The position numbers and the translations under genes were made by a program. Positions 22,101-34,353 of a stretch of 64,000 nucleotides of DNA are shown one piece after another. The notes beneath the pieces are model-generated. The model was not told the origin of the DNA, did no database searches, and worked only from the letters and a program-made list of their open reading frames with translations. Source of the DNA: Ectocarpus siliculosus (taxonomy: Eukaryota; Sar; Phaeophyceae; Ectocarpales; Ectocarpaceae); contig FN649736.1 of NCBI GenBank assembly GCA_000310025.1, positions 4,656,315-4,720,314 on the forward strand. Reading direction: 5' to 3'. How positions within the stretch are numbered: the first letter of the stretch is position 1; every line of letters begins with the position of its first letter.

Positions 22101-25100
22101 AATGGTTCCCGTGGTATATGGAATCCCATGTGCGAGGTAAGACCCTCGGCTGCCTAACGCACGTCAAACACAATTGTTTCGTTGAAACAATCCGGGTGGG
22201 ACTCCCAGGAAACACATACCTGACATATTCGACAACGACTTCGTTGAGGAGCGATGCCTTCAACTGCCTCGCCACCTGATGGCGTAGATGCTGCCTCCGT
22301 CCGCTGCCCGCACAACTATGCACACGTGGAGAGCAACCCGAAAACGAGGAAGAGGTTACCGGTATTTTGGTGGAAATGTACCCCGAAAGCAGATGGGACG
22401 ATTGGGAAACAACTACAACACGGGTTCACGGTAGCCATTTGGATGAATCTACGGCTCGTTACGCACATCTACGCGTCTCCCGCGGGTCGCAAACAGGTGG
22501 GGAGACTTAAACAATAAACCGATGACGTGAGCGCGTGCTCCGCGAGATCTTTCCTAAGACGATGACTGTCATAACGCGGTCTAAGAGTCGAAGGAACGCA
22601 ATTGATGCCACGAGCGTGTGTACGGAAGTGACGAAAACGGTATGCGCGCATGGGGGATGCCTCTTTCAGTTTTTTTTTGTGGGGAATAGGAAATTTTCTT
22701 CCGCACCTGCGAGTCCGAGAAAACGAAACGGCCCACAACATCCAGCAGCTCCGCAATGTGGGCTGAAGACACCGTTGCCTCTCTCGCACAGGATAGCCGC
22801 GCGTCCAGAGCGCGCTCTACCCTCTCGAGGGCGTTCAAAGAGGCCCCGATCCTCAGCTGCCTCCCGACGTGCACCGCCCGGAATGCATCTGTCTCCCCGA
22901 TAATACGCCGTCTTCTAGCGGCCACCCCGGCGTTGTACCGCCTGGCCAAGCGTTGGCCTAGGGGTGTCAAAGGACCGAAAGCATCAGTTCGCCGCCTCTT
23001 TCCCCTGACCTGATCGATGCCACCACAACCACCCCACATCCCGATAGGTTTACCCGAGTTTCCTTTCTTCCGGAGAAAAGCTGAGCGTTGTTGTTCCTGC
23101 TTGTGACGAGTCTGTAGGCTAACGGCACGGGAAGACAGCAGCCACGGTCGGCCAAGACCGGCAAGGGAAGCGTCCTGTGCCTCCACCCGCAGTCTCTGCC
23201 GAAGGGCTTCCGGCGAGGACAGCCTGCGAAAACCACCGGTGCCTTCGCGGCCGGCGGAGGTCCCAGGAATAGCGGAGGGGCGCGACCTTGGCAAAGAATC
23301 GCTCGATGTTGCAGTCGACGCAATCAGACGGGAAGAAGAAGGCGGTGGCGGGGGTGGCGAGAAGGCTGTTAAGACGTCGGATGCTCGGAGGCAGAATACC
23401 GACGACGCCGAGTTCAGGCGAGCGGCCACCTCAGGGTCAAGCTTTGTGAAAGGGCCCTTCGAGGCAGGAACACCGGGCGCCCTCTCGCTGCTGTCGCGAG
23501 GTTTCCTCCTCAATGAGCCGCTGCTAGGAGGAGGGAGGGTGTACAACGATGGAGCCCGCGCGCGCAAAGGCACGGGTGGGAATGTGGGCCAGTCGTAGTC
23601 CGGGCAGTCTTCCGATGATTCTGGCTCGGTGTCGTCACCGTCGTTGTCCGAATCGCCGTCCACTCCGTCTGCTTTGTCAATATCTTCGTCCGAACCGCTG
23701 TCTCCTGCGTTTTCCCCCAGATCCGACACGGAAGGTGCCGCTGATCCATCGTCGCTACTACCGCCACGAACAACATCGACTCCGGTTCCGCCGAGTAGGA
23801 AATTATCAACCTCCCGTCGCAGGGACCGTAATGCCACGACGAACCAGTCAGCGGTAGCTCTACTTCTGCTGCTGCCGGCGTTGCAGAGTTCGCCCGACGA
23901 GTTGGCTGCAGATGGTAAGACCGGCACAACTGTTGCCCTCTCTGTCGACAAACCGCCGGGAACTATTCCTAGCCTACCCTGTCTTCGACGCCGCCTAAGA
24001 AATGACTGTATTCGTGACGCAGCGGCGATTTCCTCCTCCTGGGCTGCCATCTCGATAGCCATGCTTGAGCCAGCGACACTGACTGCTGCTGGAGGTAAGG
24101 ACGGCCCCCTTGGTCCAAACTCGTCGCCGGTCCCGGCTGCTAGGCCGTTGGGTACAATACTAGCTGTTTCCGGGGCGATTACAACGACGTCATGCTCGTT
24201 ATCATTGTGTCCAACAACAACGGCAGCCGCATTGGCGGGTCCCTTACCCCTGCTGTCGCCCTCGTCTCCGCGGTCGATTTCTGAAATACAATTGATTTCC
24301 TCAAGCTTTCCACAATGCGTCCTGCCCAAGGGGTTATGGTCATGAGTGCTTGAACTACGAGACAAGGCGTATTCTCGCGGGATCGGCTTTTCGGCCTCGG
24401 CGTCCGCAATGAGCTGTGCCCCAGCGTCGCCCAGAGCCAGCGAGGCAGCGGCCTGGCCCGAAGCTATAAGTCTTAACTCATCGGCGAGCCTGCCCGCCTG
24501 ACTCCCCCTGCAGTTCGCAGCAAGATAAGTTTGAAACGACACGCCACAAGGAAATCCAGCAGACAGTCGATCAGTTGCGTGTGTGTTGTGTTCGTGCAGG
24601 GCTCTTCGGTCGCGCTTGGAATACAGATTAAGGGTGAAATGCGAACATGTCGATGGGTCTGTGTGTTGGGCCAGTCGAGCAGATCACCAAGGCGCGAGAG
24701 TCCTTCAAAGTTCTGAGAAAGAAACGTAACCGTTTAAGACCCCACATCCGACGGCATCAAGCGCACCAACGCACAAGAACACGCGCCACAGCTTTCATTA
24801 TGTTCCCGCACTCACTCAGAACATCTTGCACCTGTTGTACATGTCAACTCTACCTTGTAACCCAACAAATACCTGCGGATGGCTTGAGCGCGTGCGGCGG
24901 CGACGCTCCCGATGTCGACCCCACTCCGGAGTTCTTTCACCACGGCGGCAGCAAGCCTACCAAGCCGGCCCTGTGCCGTTTCGGTCGTCGTAGTTTCCTT
25001 CATACTGGCTTCGCTCATGTTCGTCTCGGCCGCGGCGTTAGAAACCGTAGCGGCAGAACCGCTGACAGCAGTTTTACTCCCGTTGTCGATGGTGGCGTTC

Positions 25101-28100
25101 TGCACATTGTTGATCGAATGCGGGTTATCTTCTCCTGCGTGGCTGTTGAAAACAGCCCCGCTCGCCGTCAGAATGAATTGCTGAACCTGTCCAATTTTTC
25201 GGGCAGTGGCATCGTATCACAAGGATAGAGTAGACAAAACTTAGGCCGGTCGCTGAGCGGATTTGACGATAGGATAGCCGTTGTACAATTTCGTTTCAAC
25301 ACGCGGGGGAGGGCGTATCCTGAGATGAACTTCGTGCTGAGGGGAGTTTATCTGTGTTCCCATGGCTCGTACACCATCACCCCTTGGACGCTGACCCCTA
25401 ACAGGGCGGGCTGTGAAGCAGTGCTCGCCCACAATAAGGAAAATATGGCAACTACAAGCTAGAAAGGGTTGAAATTGCGTTGGAAAAGCTGCTCGGGAGG
25501 AATGGTCCTAAGCCTCAATTATATATATCATGAGAAAGCCTGCACTCGTACCCGATATGCCAGCTTTTCTTGCACCAGGGTTAGTCGCCGGATGTCGTCG
25601 GCAACAAACCTCGCAGTTGCGGGGTCCGGAGCCACCTGGCACAAAGAATGGAGCACCAGTGTTCACGGCAACCGGTGGAAGCCTCGCGAATTACCCCTTG
25701 CCAGGACACACTTGCTCTTGAACACGATTTCTATTCGTGAACACCACGTTATCGGCGTCGTTTAGGGTCATCGGAGAAACCGATGTGTTGTGTTTGTGGC
25801 ATAATATTTACCATATCACCATTTATCAAGTACCAGTCGTGGACGCAACCATTGTTTCTCAATGCCATTCATTCTAAACTAGCAGAAGCACCTCCATTCT
25901 CGCGGCCGTATGCTGGTGCCTAGCCGCCACCAGCTTCGCGTCCTCCGCCAGCGACTCCGCGAGGCGACCTATTCTTCCCTTCCGTGCGGCTCGTGCCTCT
26001 ATCCGTGCGTCGATCTGGTCGGTTTTGACAAGAGGGCCGAAACTTTGGTGCGTCGTTTGCATAAAACGCGGCATCTGAATAATAGGTTATAGTGTTTCGT
26101 GGTACCCGAGCCTGTTGCCAATCAATACAGTCCAGCCTAAATTAACAGCATGAATAACTCCCAACCAGGTTACAAGGGCGGGCGAAATGACCCACGTGCC
26201 TTGGTTTCCGTGGATCTTACCCGCGAATGATCCGTGCGTTCGACAACCTCCTCCATCAGTCCGACGGCCTTCGCCTGCAGCCCCACCGAAGGCCCGAGCA
26301 CCGCCAGCGCCTCGAGCACCTTCGGAAACTTCCGGTGAAATGTTCGCGGATCTGCCGGCAGGGTACCCCTCGCATCTTCCGACGAAGGCTCCTGGAGAAC
26401 CTCGCTCGCCACCTCGCTTTGCCGTGACGCGAGCCGGCTGACGTCCGACGCGAGCACATGTGCAGCTCCACTCGTGGTGGTGTCGCAGGTGTCTGTGAAT
26501 GCGCTGGTGCGTTTTATCGGTGCACGTTGCTTTGGGTTGCTTCGCTCGGCGGCGTCGTTGTCCCTCGACCGACTCCGTTTGCGCGCATCGCCTGTTCTAT
26601 CACCCTGGGAGAAATCCCACGCACCTTGCAGCTCATCTTGGCGTATCGTGGGCGGTCGGTCGGACTTTTTCCGATCTTCTTTATCCTTGTCTCGGTTGTC
26701 AGCATCGTACATATGGGATTTGCCCTTTCTGCGACCGCCTTCTTCCCCATCTTCTGTCGTTAAGTCGCTACTCGGTTGGGGTGGGTTGTGGCTCATACCA
26801 ACAGGTGGGATCTCATCCGCTTTGACCTCCTGTGTGAGGCAAGGCGAGGTTTCTACCACACCTATCTCGAGTGGTGAAGCACCTGAAGCGGTCGTACTCG
26901 AGTCGTCATCGCCATCATCTACCGCGATGGAGTGCCGTATGGCCTCTCTGAAACTCGCCGCAGCTTGTGCTTGCTGAGCAGCGAGATCCCTGTTTTACCG
27001 TCGCGAGAGTGTGTGGCAGATTAGACGGAATCCGATATTTCGTCTACTGGGTTGACAAGCGTACATAAAGAACGGAGGAGTTGGCACTTGAAGAATAGAT
27101 GTCGTGTACGACTTGTTGTTGGACAGGTAGGCGAGTTGGGAGACGGTAGTAGGACCAGGATATGGCTGGTTCATCTTATATACGATTGGATAGTTCGAAA
27201 GAATTCTACCAAGAAGGACGTCTGTGGCCGTAGATGAATAAAGCCATCCGGGAATTACGACAGAGGCACCCATCCCCTGCTGCTGGTGCTGCTCCCTCGC
27301 CACCACCTGCAGCAGCGATTCCATTGCTGTATTCACCTGACAAGACTAATATACGATTGGCAGTGCCCCAAACCCTTTGACGTTAGTTTGAGAGCCGGAG
27401 ACACCCACATGAACTGAACATACATACGTGAGCGCGTTTTGACGCCGCCTGGGCGCGCGCATGCATGCCGTGCCTGATTCTGATTGCTTCGCGCTTAGAT
27501 GCGTCCGTCCCGGCGGCAGTCATGGTCGCTCGAGCAGCGGCCTGCGCCTGTGCCACCACCAGGGTGCGTAGCTCCTCAAGACTTTCCAGCGGGGCCGTCG
27601 TATCGAGATAGATTCCTTTTCTGGCCTTTTCCTCCTCGGCCTCATGCTCTAAGCTTTCCATTTCCTCCCCTTCGTAATCGAGTTCGCCGCCATTTGTTCG
27701 TGAAATGTTGCCCTCGCTCTGTATGTCCATTTCACGGTCCACGCCAGCACTTCCGCCAGCTGTCTTGTCGTCACCAAAGGTCGTTTTTGGAGGTTGTTGT
27801 TGTTGTTGTTGTTGCTGTTGTGCCTCCTCTTCCTCCGTCCTGACGGAATGTTGACGCAAGTAACCGTCTTCGGACGAAGATCCGCTGTGGTCATCATCGC
27901 CTTCTGAAGCCGTTAAATCTGACGGAATTCCTCCCTCCCCGGAAGTCCTTTCCGAACTCATAGTTGTTCGACTACTGTTGTGTATTCTTTCGTCCGAATC
28001 ATTGTCGTCCGTGTCCGTGACATCTTCTGTGCTCTCTTCATGGTCAAAACCATAGTAGGCATTGTCGGAAGCACTGCGCCCATCCTCTGAAGCGTCGGCA

Positions 28101-30823
28101 TCTTGTTGTCGCTCAGACCCCTTGGGAGAAGAAACAGCAGTATCGTAGTCGTTGCCGGGTGGCCCATCACCATCCGAGGATAGAACCTCGGGGTTAGGCT
28201 CTTCCGGTGTTGCTCCTCCTCCGCCCCATAGGTATCCGTTTCGCTGATATCCTTCCTCGTCAATTGTTCCCAGAGGTTCCGACTCGTACCCCGTTCCCAT
28301 GCCACCGTAGGCATCAATTCCCACCGGAGATCTGTCACGGTCTAGCTCGGAAGAGTGCTCGTGTTCGCTCAAGGCATAGGTATGGCCATCTTCTCGAGAT
28401 GGCGACCCTTCTTCCGAAGTCCTGTTATTATTGCTGTCAATGAGATCGGCGCGATCGTTCCATCCGTTCGCGCTCGCCTCTCCGTCAACGCTCCCATCGT
28501 ACGTTTCAGCCTCTTCTTGACCACCACCGGTAGTTGACTTCGCCGTCGTTTCTTCTGGGACAGAGCACGGTGATTGTGCTATGTCTTCGACGTTGCACTC
28601 TTGCTTCGACTGAAGAAGAACTACCGTGCCCTGAATGTTGTACACGTCGTCAAGATCATCCATTCCGTTGGACGTTGTGATACGCTCCCTTTCGTTTTCG
28701 TCGCTCTTGCTATCGCTCCCTTTGAGCATGTTCCGCGAGTGTTGGCTGTCTCGCTGTGCTTGCCATAGTAGCGCTTCTCTCCTTCCCATGCGACCCCGTA
28801 CCACCGCTTGGATCGTCGTGGCCGCTCGTTGCTTTGCTTCCCGTTCTTCTCGTCGCCTAGTATCGCCACGCTCGACTAGCCTTGAATATAACCGCCTCGC
28901 CGCCCAGCCCCTGGCTTGCGCCTGGAGCTTCACGATCGCGGCACATTGTCGCCTGCGCAGCATGCCCGCTTGCAGGCGCTGAAGAGCTACCGTTGCGGCA
29001 GCCACGTCGTCAAAAGAGAGTCTAGATGGCTGTTTCGCGGCGGAAGGGACGACGTGTAAGCTTTCGTCGTCTCCGTCCAGCACATCCTCAACGGGTGACG
29101 CGTCGCTCGTGCTGGACGGTTCTGAGGCTACTTTAATGGGTCCAAGGTCGGGTGCGGACAACTTCCCCGCTGGTCTCTCCTTGTGAAGCACCCCTGCAGT
29201 TCCTTCATTGCCGCTGGAAGTAACAGGCTCCCCAGGTGGACTTGATCGCCGTCGTAGATCGTCAGACTCGTCGAAGTCCTGCGCTGTAGAGACGTTGCCT
29301 GCGTCTCCTTCCGTCCCATCTTCTTCTGCCAAACGCGATGTTGACTCGGCCTCACTACCGGGACGTTCTTCTTGCGGCGGGGAATGCTGCTGACCGATAG
29401 ATGTTCCTTGTTCTTTCGCGTCGAGGTCGTCAGCAGATGGCAAAGGTGCCGTTGCCTGGCCTAGACTATCGACCGAAACAACCGACATTAGCGGTTGCCT
29501 GACGCTCTGGACACTGCTAGAAACGCTGCTGTTGGCCGTGGTTTCTGTGGTCTGGTCCTGTTGTTGTTCTTCCACGGCACAGGGTTCTTCCTTGATTGAA
29601 TCGCCTGCATCAACACCCGACGAAGGCGTTTCCGTGCTTTGTTCAGCGATGGATGCATGCCTAGAAGAAGTCGAGTGTTTGGAGGTCTCCTCGTCCGAAT
29701 TCTTCCTTTCCGACCCTGTACCTGTGTGATTGTTTCCCCCAGACGATTCTGTGTCCGTGAAATGCGATGCTTCTTCGATGTCTGCGGGACTCGCTGATTC
29801 TCTGTCCTCACTGGGGACTTCGATGCTAACAACTGCTCCTCTGTCGAGCGTGGACGAGTGACCAGTGACATATTTCGCCAGAGAGTCAAGCTCCCCGCCG
29901 TACGTGGACAAAGTGGAGTTCGAGCCTACCCTCTGCAGAAACGGGTCCGGACTCGACGTACTGGTGTTTCCGCCGCCACTATTGTCGTGAGCCTGTCCAT
30001 TTGCAGGAACCTCCTCCCCTGTTCCCGCCAACTTCGACACGTCGTCGGTTTCAACGACTCTGGGCGTCTCAAGCGCATCACTCCTTTGGTCAGTAGAACC
30101 ACCGGTTGCTAACGCGTTGCGATCCTCATTTTCGTTTTCGCCCGGTGCACCTGTCGCAGCCTCCGCGCCAACAACCGCTGAGGTTTCCATCTGCGGGTCT
30201 TGGACCGTATCTCCGTCGTCAGGTGCCTGACAGCGATCAATCTCCGGTGGTTTGTCCCACTGCGTCGCCCCGGTGTCCTCGTTCACGTAGTACGTGCTAC
30301 CCGTGTTGGTGTCCACGAGGTTACGCCACCTTTCTTTGGCTCTCAGCAAGGCTGGTACCACTCCGACCAAGGAGGTCTCCGCTTGGTGGGCCTGATGATA
30401 TGGGCTCGGGGTCAAAATTGCCTTGGTAGGGCTATCAAGAACAGTTTCTGTCGATAGCGTGATTTCCTCAGGTGATGGTTGTTCCCACTGGGACACACCG
30501 GTGGCTTCGTCAACATAGTATGTGCTACCTGTGTTACTGTCCACGAGCGCCCGCCACTTTCTTTTTGCCCGGATCAGAGCTGGTGCTAAACTGACCAACG
30601 ACGTGCCCTCTCGTTGCATCTTCGCCTGAAGGGTTGAGGGGTTCGCACTACTCGAGTCCAAATGTGACGGGGTGGTGATGCTATCCGGAGAAGTATCCGC
30701 GTTGGCATCAGCACCAGCCGTAGGTATGTCTGCTGGCCGTTCCCACCGGGATTCGAGGGTGACGGTGTTGTGGTAGAACGTCGTGCCGGTTTGCGGGTCA
30801 GTTTCTTCTTTCCACGCGCCTGT
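13523..30823 (-). CDS. Very large WW / IQ-motif / TPR-like repeat protein, multi-exon
   Basis: Reading right to left, the 3.4-kb exon 30823-27428 encodes three WW domains (near 30740-30822, 30485-30570, 30250-30335; cores such as TYYVDEATGVSQWEQP) that would bind proline-rich ligands, then long acidic Ser/Glu-rich sequence, then IQ-like motifs (AAIVKLQAQARGWAARRL, TTIQAVVRGRMGRR) typical of calmodulin binding. Further exons: about 27326-27258, 26973-26221, 26074-25880, 25186-24873, 24507-22707 (another IQ-like motif, SRIQSFLRRRR), about 22275-22220, 21973-21281, about 20961-20634, then smaller exons near 20.4, 19.5 and 19.0 kb, about 17620-16853, 16256-15846, 15148-14858 and 14544-13523. The later exons encode TPR-like helix pairs (ETLLARAMELEPFHVPTLTA; RASAFFRACLRESPWHASAK). 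Splice phases match at 26221/26074, 24873/24507 and 14858/14544, which supports one gene, but some joins (near 22.2 kb and 18-21 kb) are unresolved and two genes remain possible. The function is unknown; a scaffold role is inferred. Confidence 0.7.
16119..16160. repeat. GTT microsatellite encoding poly-Asn in the large minus-strand gene
   Basis: About 13 Asn codons in a row on the minus strand lie inside an otherwise TPR-like exon (about 16256-15846). Confidence 0.85.
27788..27825. repeat. TTG microsatellite encoding poly-Gln in the WW exon
   Basis: About 11 consecutive Gln codons on the minus strand lie within the acidic low-complexity part of the WW/IQ exon. Confidence 0.85.
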
Positions 30824-31691
30824 ATATCCAAAACAGGCAGGCACAAGAAGAGACTCAGAAAGCGAATGTTATACCGACGAAAGACGCTTCACGGTCAAAC
30901 TTTAGAAATGATTCGCGGGCGTCATGTGCTCGTTTCGATTTCCACCATCCATTGTTCGACATGAATGAGTGCATGTTCGAAAACGAAAACGATAATGATT
31001 ACAAGGAGGGACGGCTGGCCCTTTTGCTTTGCTACCCGATACAAGCGCAGTGCGTGATATGCCAAGAGTCCCCCAAGATTCAGAGTAGAACATCTAGCCT
31101 AGTCTAGACTGTAGTCTGGATAGTCGTTGGGTAACTTGCAAGAGAATCCTCTCGTAGCTCTTGCGGTGATGTGTACGTAGCACTTACTTACGGATACGCT
31201 GGATGAACCAAGCGGTGCCCCTTTGAGGGTTGACTACAGCGAGAGAGTTTCGTACAACTCTATAGGCCTACGTCCATACAAGTTTTTTTTTGGTCTATTT
31301 CGGGTAGCCCGAGGGAGCACGAAAGAAAGAAAAGTCTCAATCTACAGAAGAAGTTGGTACATTCAGTTCCAGAAGGCCTCGAAGATTGTATATTTTCTGC
31401 TGTAGCTTTGCTACAAAGCGTCGATAGTATGTAGAATGAATACTCCAATTTTCTGTAGTGTCTAGCCTACTCCAACGCATAATATGTAGCCTACAAACAA
31501 TACCTTCATTAAGATCGGGTTCTTGTACACATGTCCGGGCGTAGACAGACGTCGTGAACAACAACAGAGAGAGAGCGAAAAGAGAGATAATCTCTGTGCA
31601 ATAAATGCAGACCACCTTCTCCGCCTCCGCCCAGGGAGTACAACATACATTATGAATTACTGGTACAGTATTCTGCGATCTCTTGGCCCAC

Positions 31692-31848
31692 CTCTTGTTG
31701 TTCTTGTTGAAAAATTGTCTCCCATTGCGTCGCCATTTGAGTCGTTTTCCGTGCCCTCCTGTCTGACCAAGGCCGATGGTATCGTGGGCAGTGAAATCTG
31801 GTAGGATCGGTTGGAGGAGAGGTAGTCTTCTTCATCATCGTCTGCCAT
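31692..31848 (-). CDS. Candidate first exon of the WW/TPR gene, or a separate short ORF
   Basis: An ATG at 31848 opens a frame starting MADDDEEDYLSSNRSY, acidic and Ser-rich like the rest of the WW protein. It runs to a plausible donor (caagag then gtgggc) at 31692. It is the nearest minus-strand start upstream of the spliced WW exon. The join to 30823 is not shown by the sequence, and one or more exons could lie between. A competing frame over the same bases (MATQWETIFQQEQQEV) is also open. Confidence 0.35.
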
Positions 31849-32844
31849 TCTCATGTCACTATGTTGTTGTCCTGTTGTTGGTCACTTCAGCAGCGTCTTG
31901 TACCGTGTGCCCCGTGTACAGCAGTACAGAAGGAGAGTCTCGATGGCACTCCGATTCTTGGTGTCTCATATCCACGGAGGGCGCACTCTATTACAGTAGG
32001 CTCCACGTCCTCCGGCTTGTGTCACATCCCGCTGAGGCCCCCTCCTCCAAGGTGTGGTGTTGTGTGCATGTGGTGCATACGTACGTCTATCCGTCCAATA
32101 TCTACTCTGCTGTTCGGTCTTTCGCTGGAAAGAGAACCAAGAACAAATGGATCTTTGCAAAGATCCACCGTTGAAATTGTTTTTTGGCGGGCGTTTCACT
32201 CACCCCGTACCCCCTACGCATGCTGCTTCCCCCGAACCTATGAACGCCCTTGTTCCATATCTCCACATCTTTTGTGCATTTGCGCTCTGCAGAGACCCAT
32301 CAACCATGCAACAACCAGCAGCACCAACACACCGTCGACCATCTTCCTACTCTCTGTATCTGCCCTTTGTACCCTAAGCCGCAATATCCTCGCGTAAACC
32401 ACACCACCCCGCAGCAGCGCGCCCGAAGCAGCTTGACTGAAACAGACACGAACATCAACCCGACCACAGCCAGCCGCATGCGGAAATCTTTTCAAGTAAA
32501 AATCTTTGGTCGTCCTGGATCCTGACCATCCGCTATCAGTTTAAATGCGATATTCCACGGTTCCCTAGCGTATGCGTTCAGTATGGATGGCTCTTTCTGG
32601 TCGTTTGATTCACACGTCTTGCTGTTCGCCACCGCCTCGATCATTTTTCGATATGCCGTGATCTTCACGAAAATAACAAAGTAACTCACCATCTCACTCT
32701 CTCGCCGGCATATAGAATGCCGGCCGCCTCGTAAGAATGCGTACAGCAATTAGCGCATGGTGCAACGCCTTGAGGTATCTCAACGACTGAGCATAGAGAG
32801 ACCCTTCTCTTAGATACCACATAGTAGGAGTTAGTGTGGTGTAT

Positions 32845-32890
32845 AGAAGCCGAAATCAAGTCGTTGTCTAATGGTTTGATTTCGGCTTCT
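32845..32890. other. Perfect 15-bp inverted repeat (hairpin-capable)
   Basis: The stem agaagccgaaatcaa at 32845-32859 is the exact reverse complement of 32876-32890, with a 16-base loop. No poly-T follows and no RNA family is recognised. It lies between genes. Confidence 0.75.
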
Positions 32891-34353
32891 GTAGGTGCCT
32901 GCGGCTGAGCCAATTTCTCGCGCCATTTTCAGTTTTCAATCGGAGCTTCTCTCACAGCTAGCCCGAGACTACAAAAAGTAAAGTTGTCGGGCTGTTGTGT
33001 GGCACTTTCTGGAATACGTGTAGTCTATTTTGTTTCTGGGACCCCTTGGTACAGGTTTCGAGAAAGATCCAATGCATGAAATTACCTGAAAATATATCCA
33101 GACGATTCGGGCTATCATGTATGTGCACTTTGTTTCGGTTAGAAGAGCGCGAGAGGTTGGGCTCAACGAGTTGTACTGTTCGGAGGTCGCGCATGTGCAA
33201 CTCCGCCATATAGTCTAGACATAATTGCTGGGAAAAATCGTAAATAATACGTATTTCGGCATCTCGGCGCGTGCGCACCAGCGCTTCACAGCAGTTAGTC
33301 CGGCGTGCGACACGGTACTTATTACACGCACACGGTGAACGCACAATCGAGAGACACCACTTCCCACCCCCCAAGAAGTTCAACCGGCTTGGGGCTTCGA
33401 TACTGTTCGACTCAGAACTCCAATGATGATTGAATCGCTGGCGATAGCAGCGTGTGACCCCTCCCAAGACGCGCTGATCCCCAAGCAAAACTCCGTTTGG
33501 CAGAAGATGCACGGCAACATTTCTGCATCCATGGTAGTCCACGCGAATCCTGAAGCCGAAGTCCCGCACCCCAGTCACGAATCATTCGTTTCGCCCGCAA
33601 GGCTACATACATATTTCCCAAATAGAACAAGACTCAAGCAACATGCTCAAATGTGAATGCCTTTGGAATTCGTTGTATATATTTCGGTACAAAGCAACAA
33701 GACCAAGCGAAGATGCTGGTTCAGCGCTTTTTCTCGGCTGCAAGCATGGTCGTAGCCTCTCGTACTATCGCAGCCCCAGCTTGATCCACCTCTTTCCGCG
33801 TGGTATGCCTGTAGCAAACGCGAACGGCAGTGCGAACAGGTTGAGGAATGCAGAACGATGACAGTAAAATATACATACCTTAGGCGGAAACGCTCGGTTG
33901 AGAGGGAAAAGAGACGGAGAGAAGAAGAATAGAGAGGAAGTGCGAGAGGTTGGGTGAGGCAAAAAGAAGGAGGGGAGATACGGCGCACTACTACTGTGTC
34001 GCTTGCTGTACTGTATGTAGCGACGGTCCTGCACACCAAATGAGAAGGAGCACCGTTTCGTTTCGACAAAGAGACGAAAGACGATGTTTTGCCCCTCTGG
34101 CTTCTATAGCGACATTCCAGCAGTAATGAACCCCACCTGCTACTGAATGAGCCCCGAAGGCTTTCGTCGCGTATTTCAGCGGGGTGGTGGGGCGGAGAGA
34201 ACAATGGGACGAAACCGATGTTATCAGGCGGTCATTTAATAACAGAAAGCAAGACGTGTCTCCAAAAATGAGTGTGCTGTAGGCATGCAGGATGATCTGT
34301 CGTTCTTCCAGCTCCAAACCAGGAATTCGCGCGCGTGCTAACAATGCATCGCT

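Larger units (their letters stand above)
30824..34353. other. Region upstream of the WW gene, mostly without identifiable genes
   Basis: The WW exon at 30823 is entered through an acceptor (ttttggatatacag), so at least one 5' exon must lie further right on the minus strand. A candidate is 31848-31692. Apart from that and a perfect hairpin at 32845-32890, I see no supported gene. Confidence 0.5.

Noticed and set aside
23629-24345. 238-codon plus-strand open frame
   Set aside because: It is antisense to the exon 24507-22707, which has IQ-like content and matched splice phases; Ser/Pro-rich composition is typical of a shadow frame.
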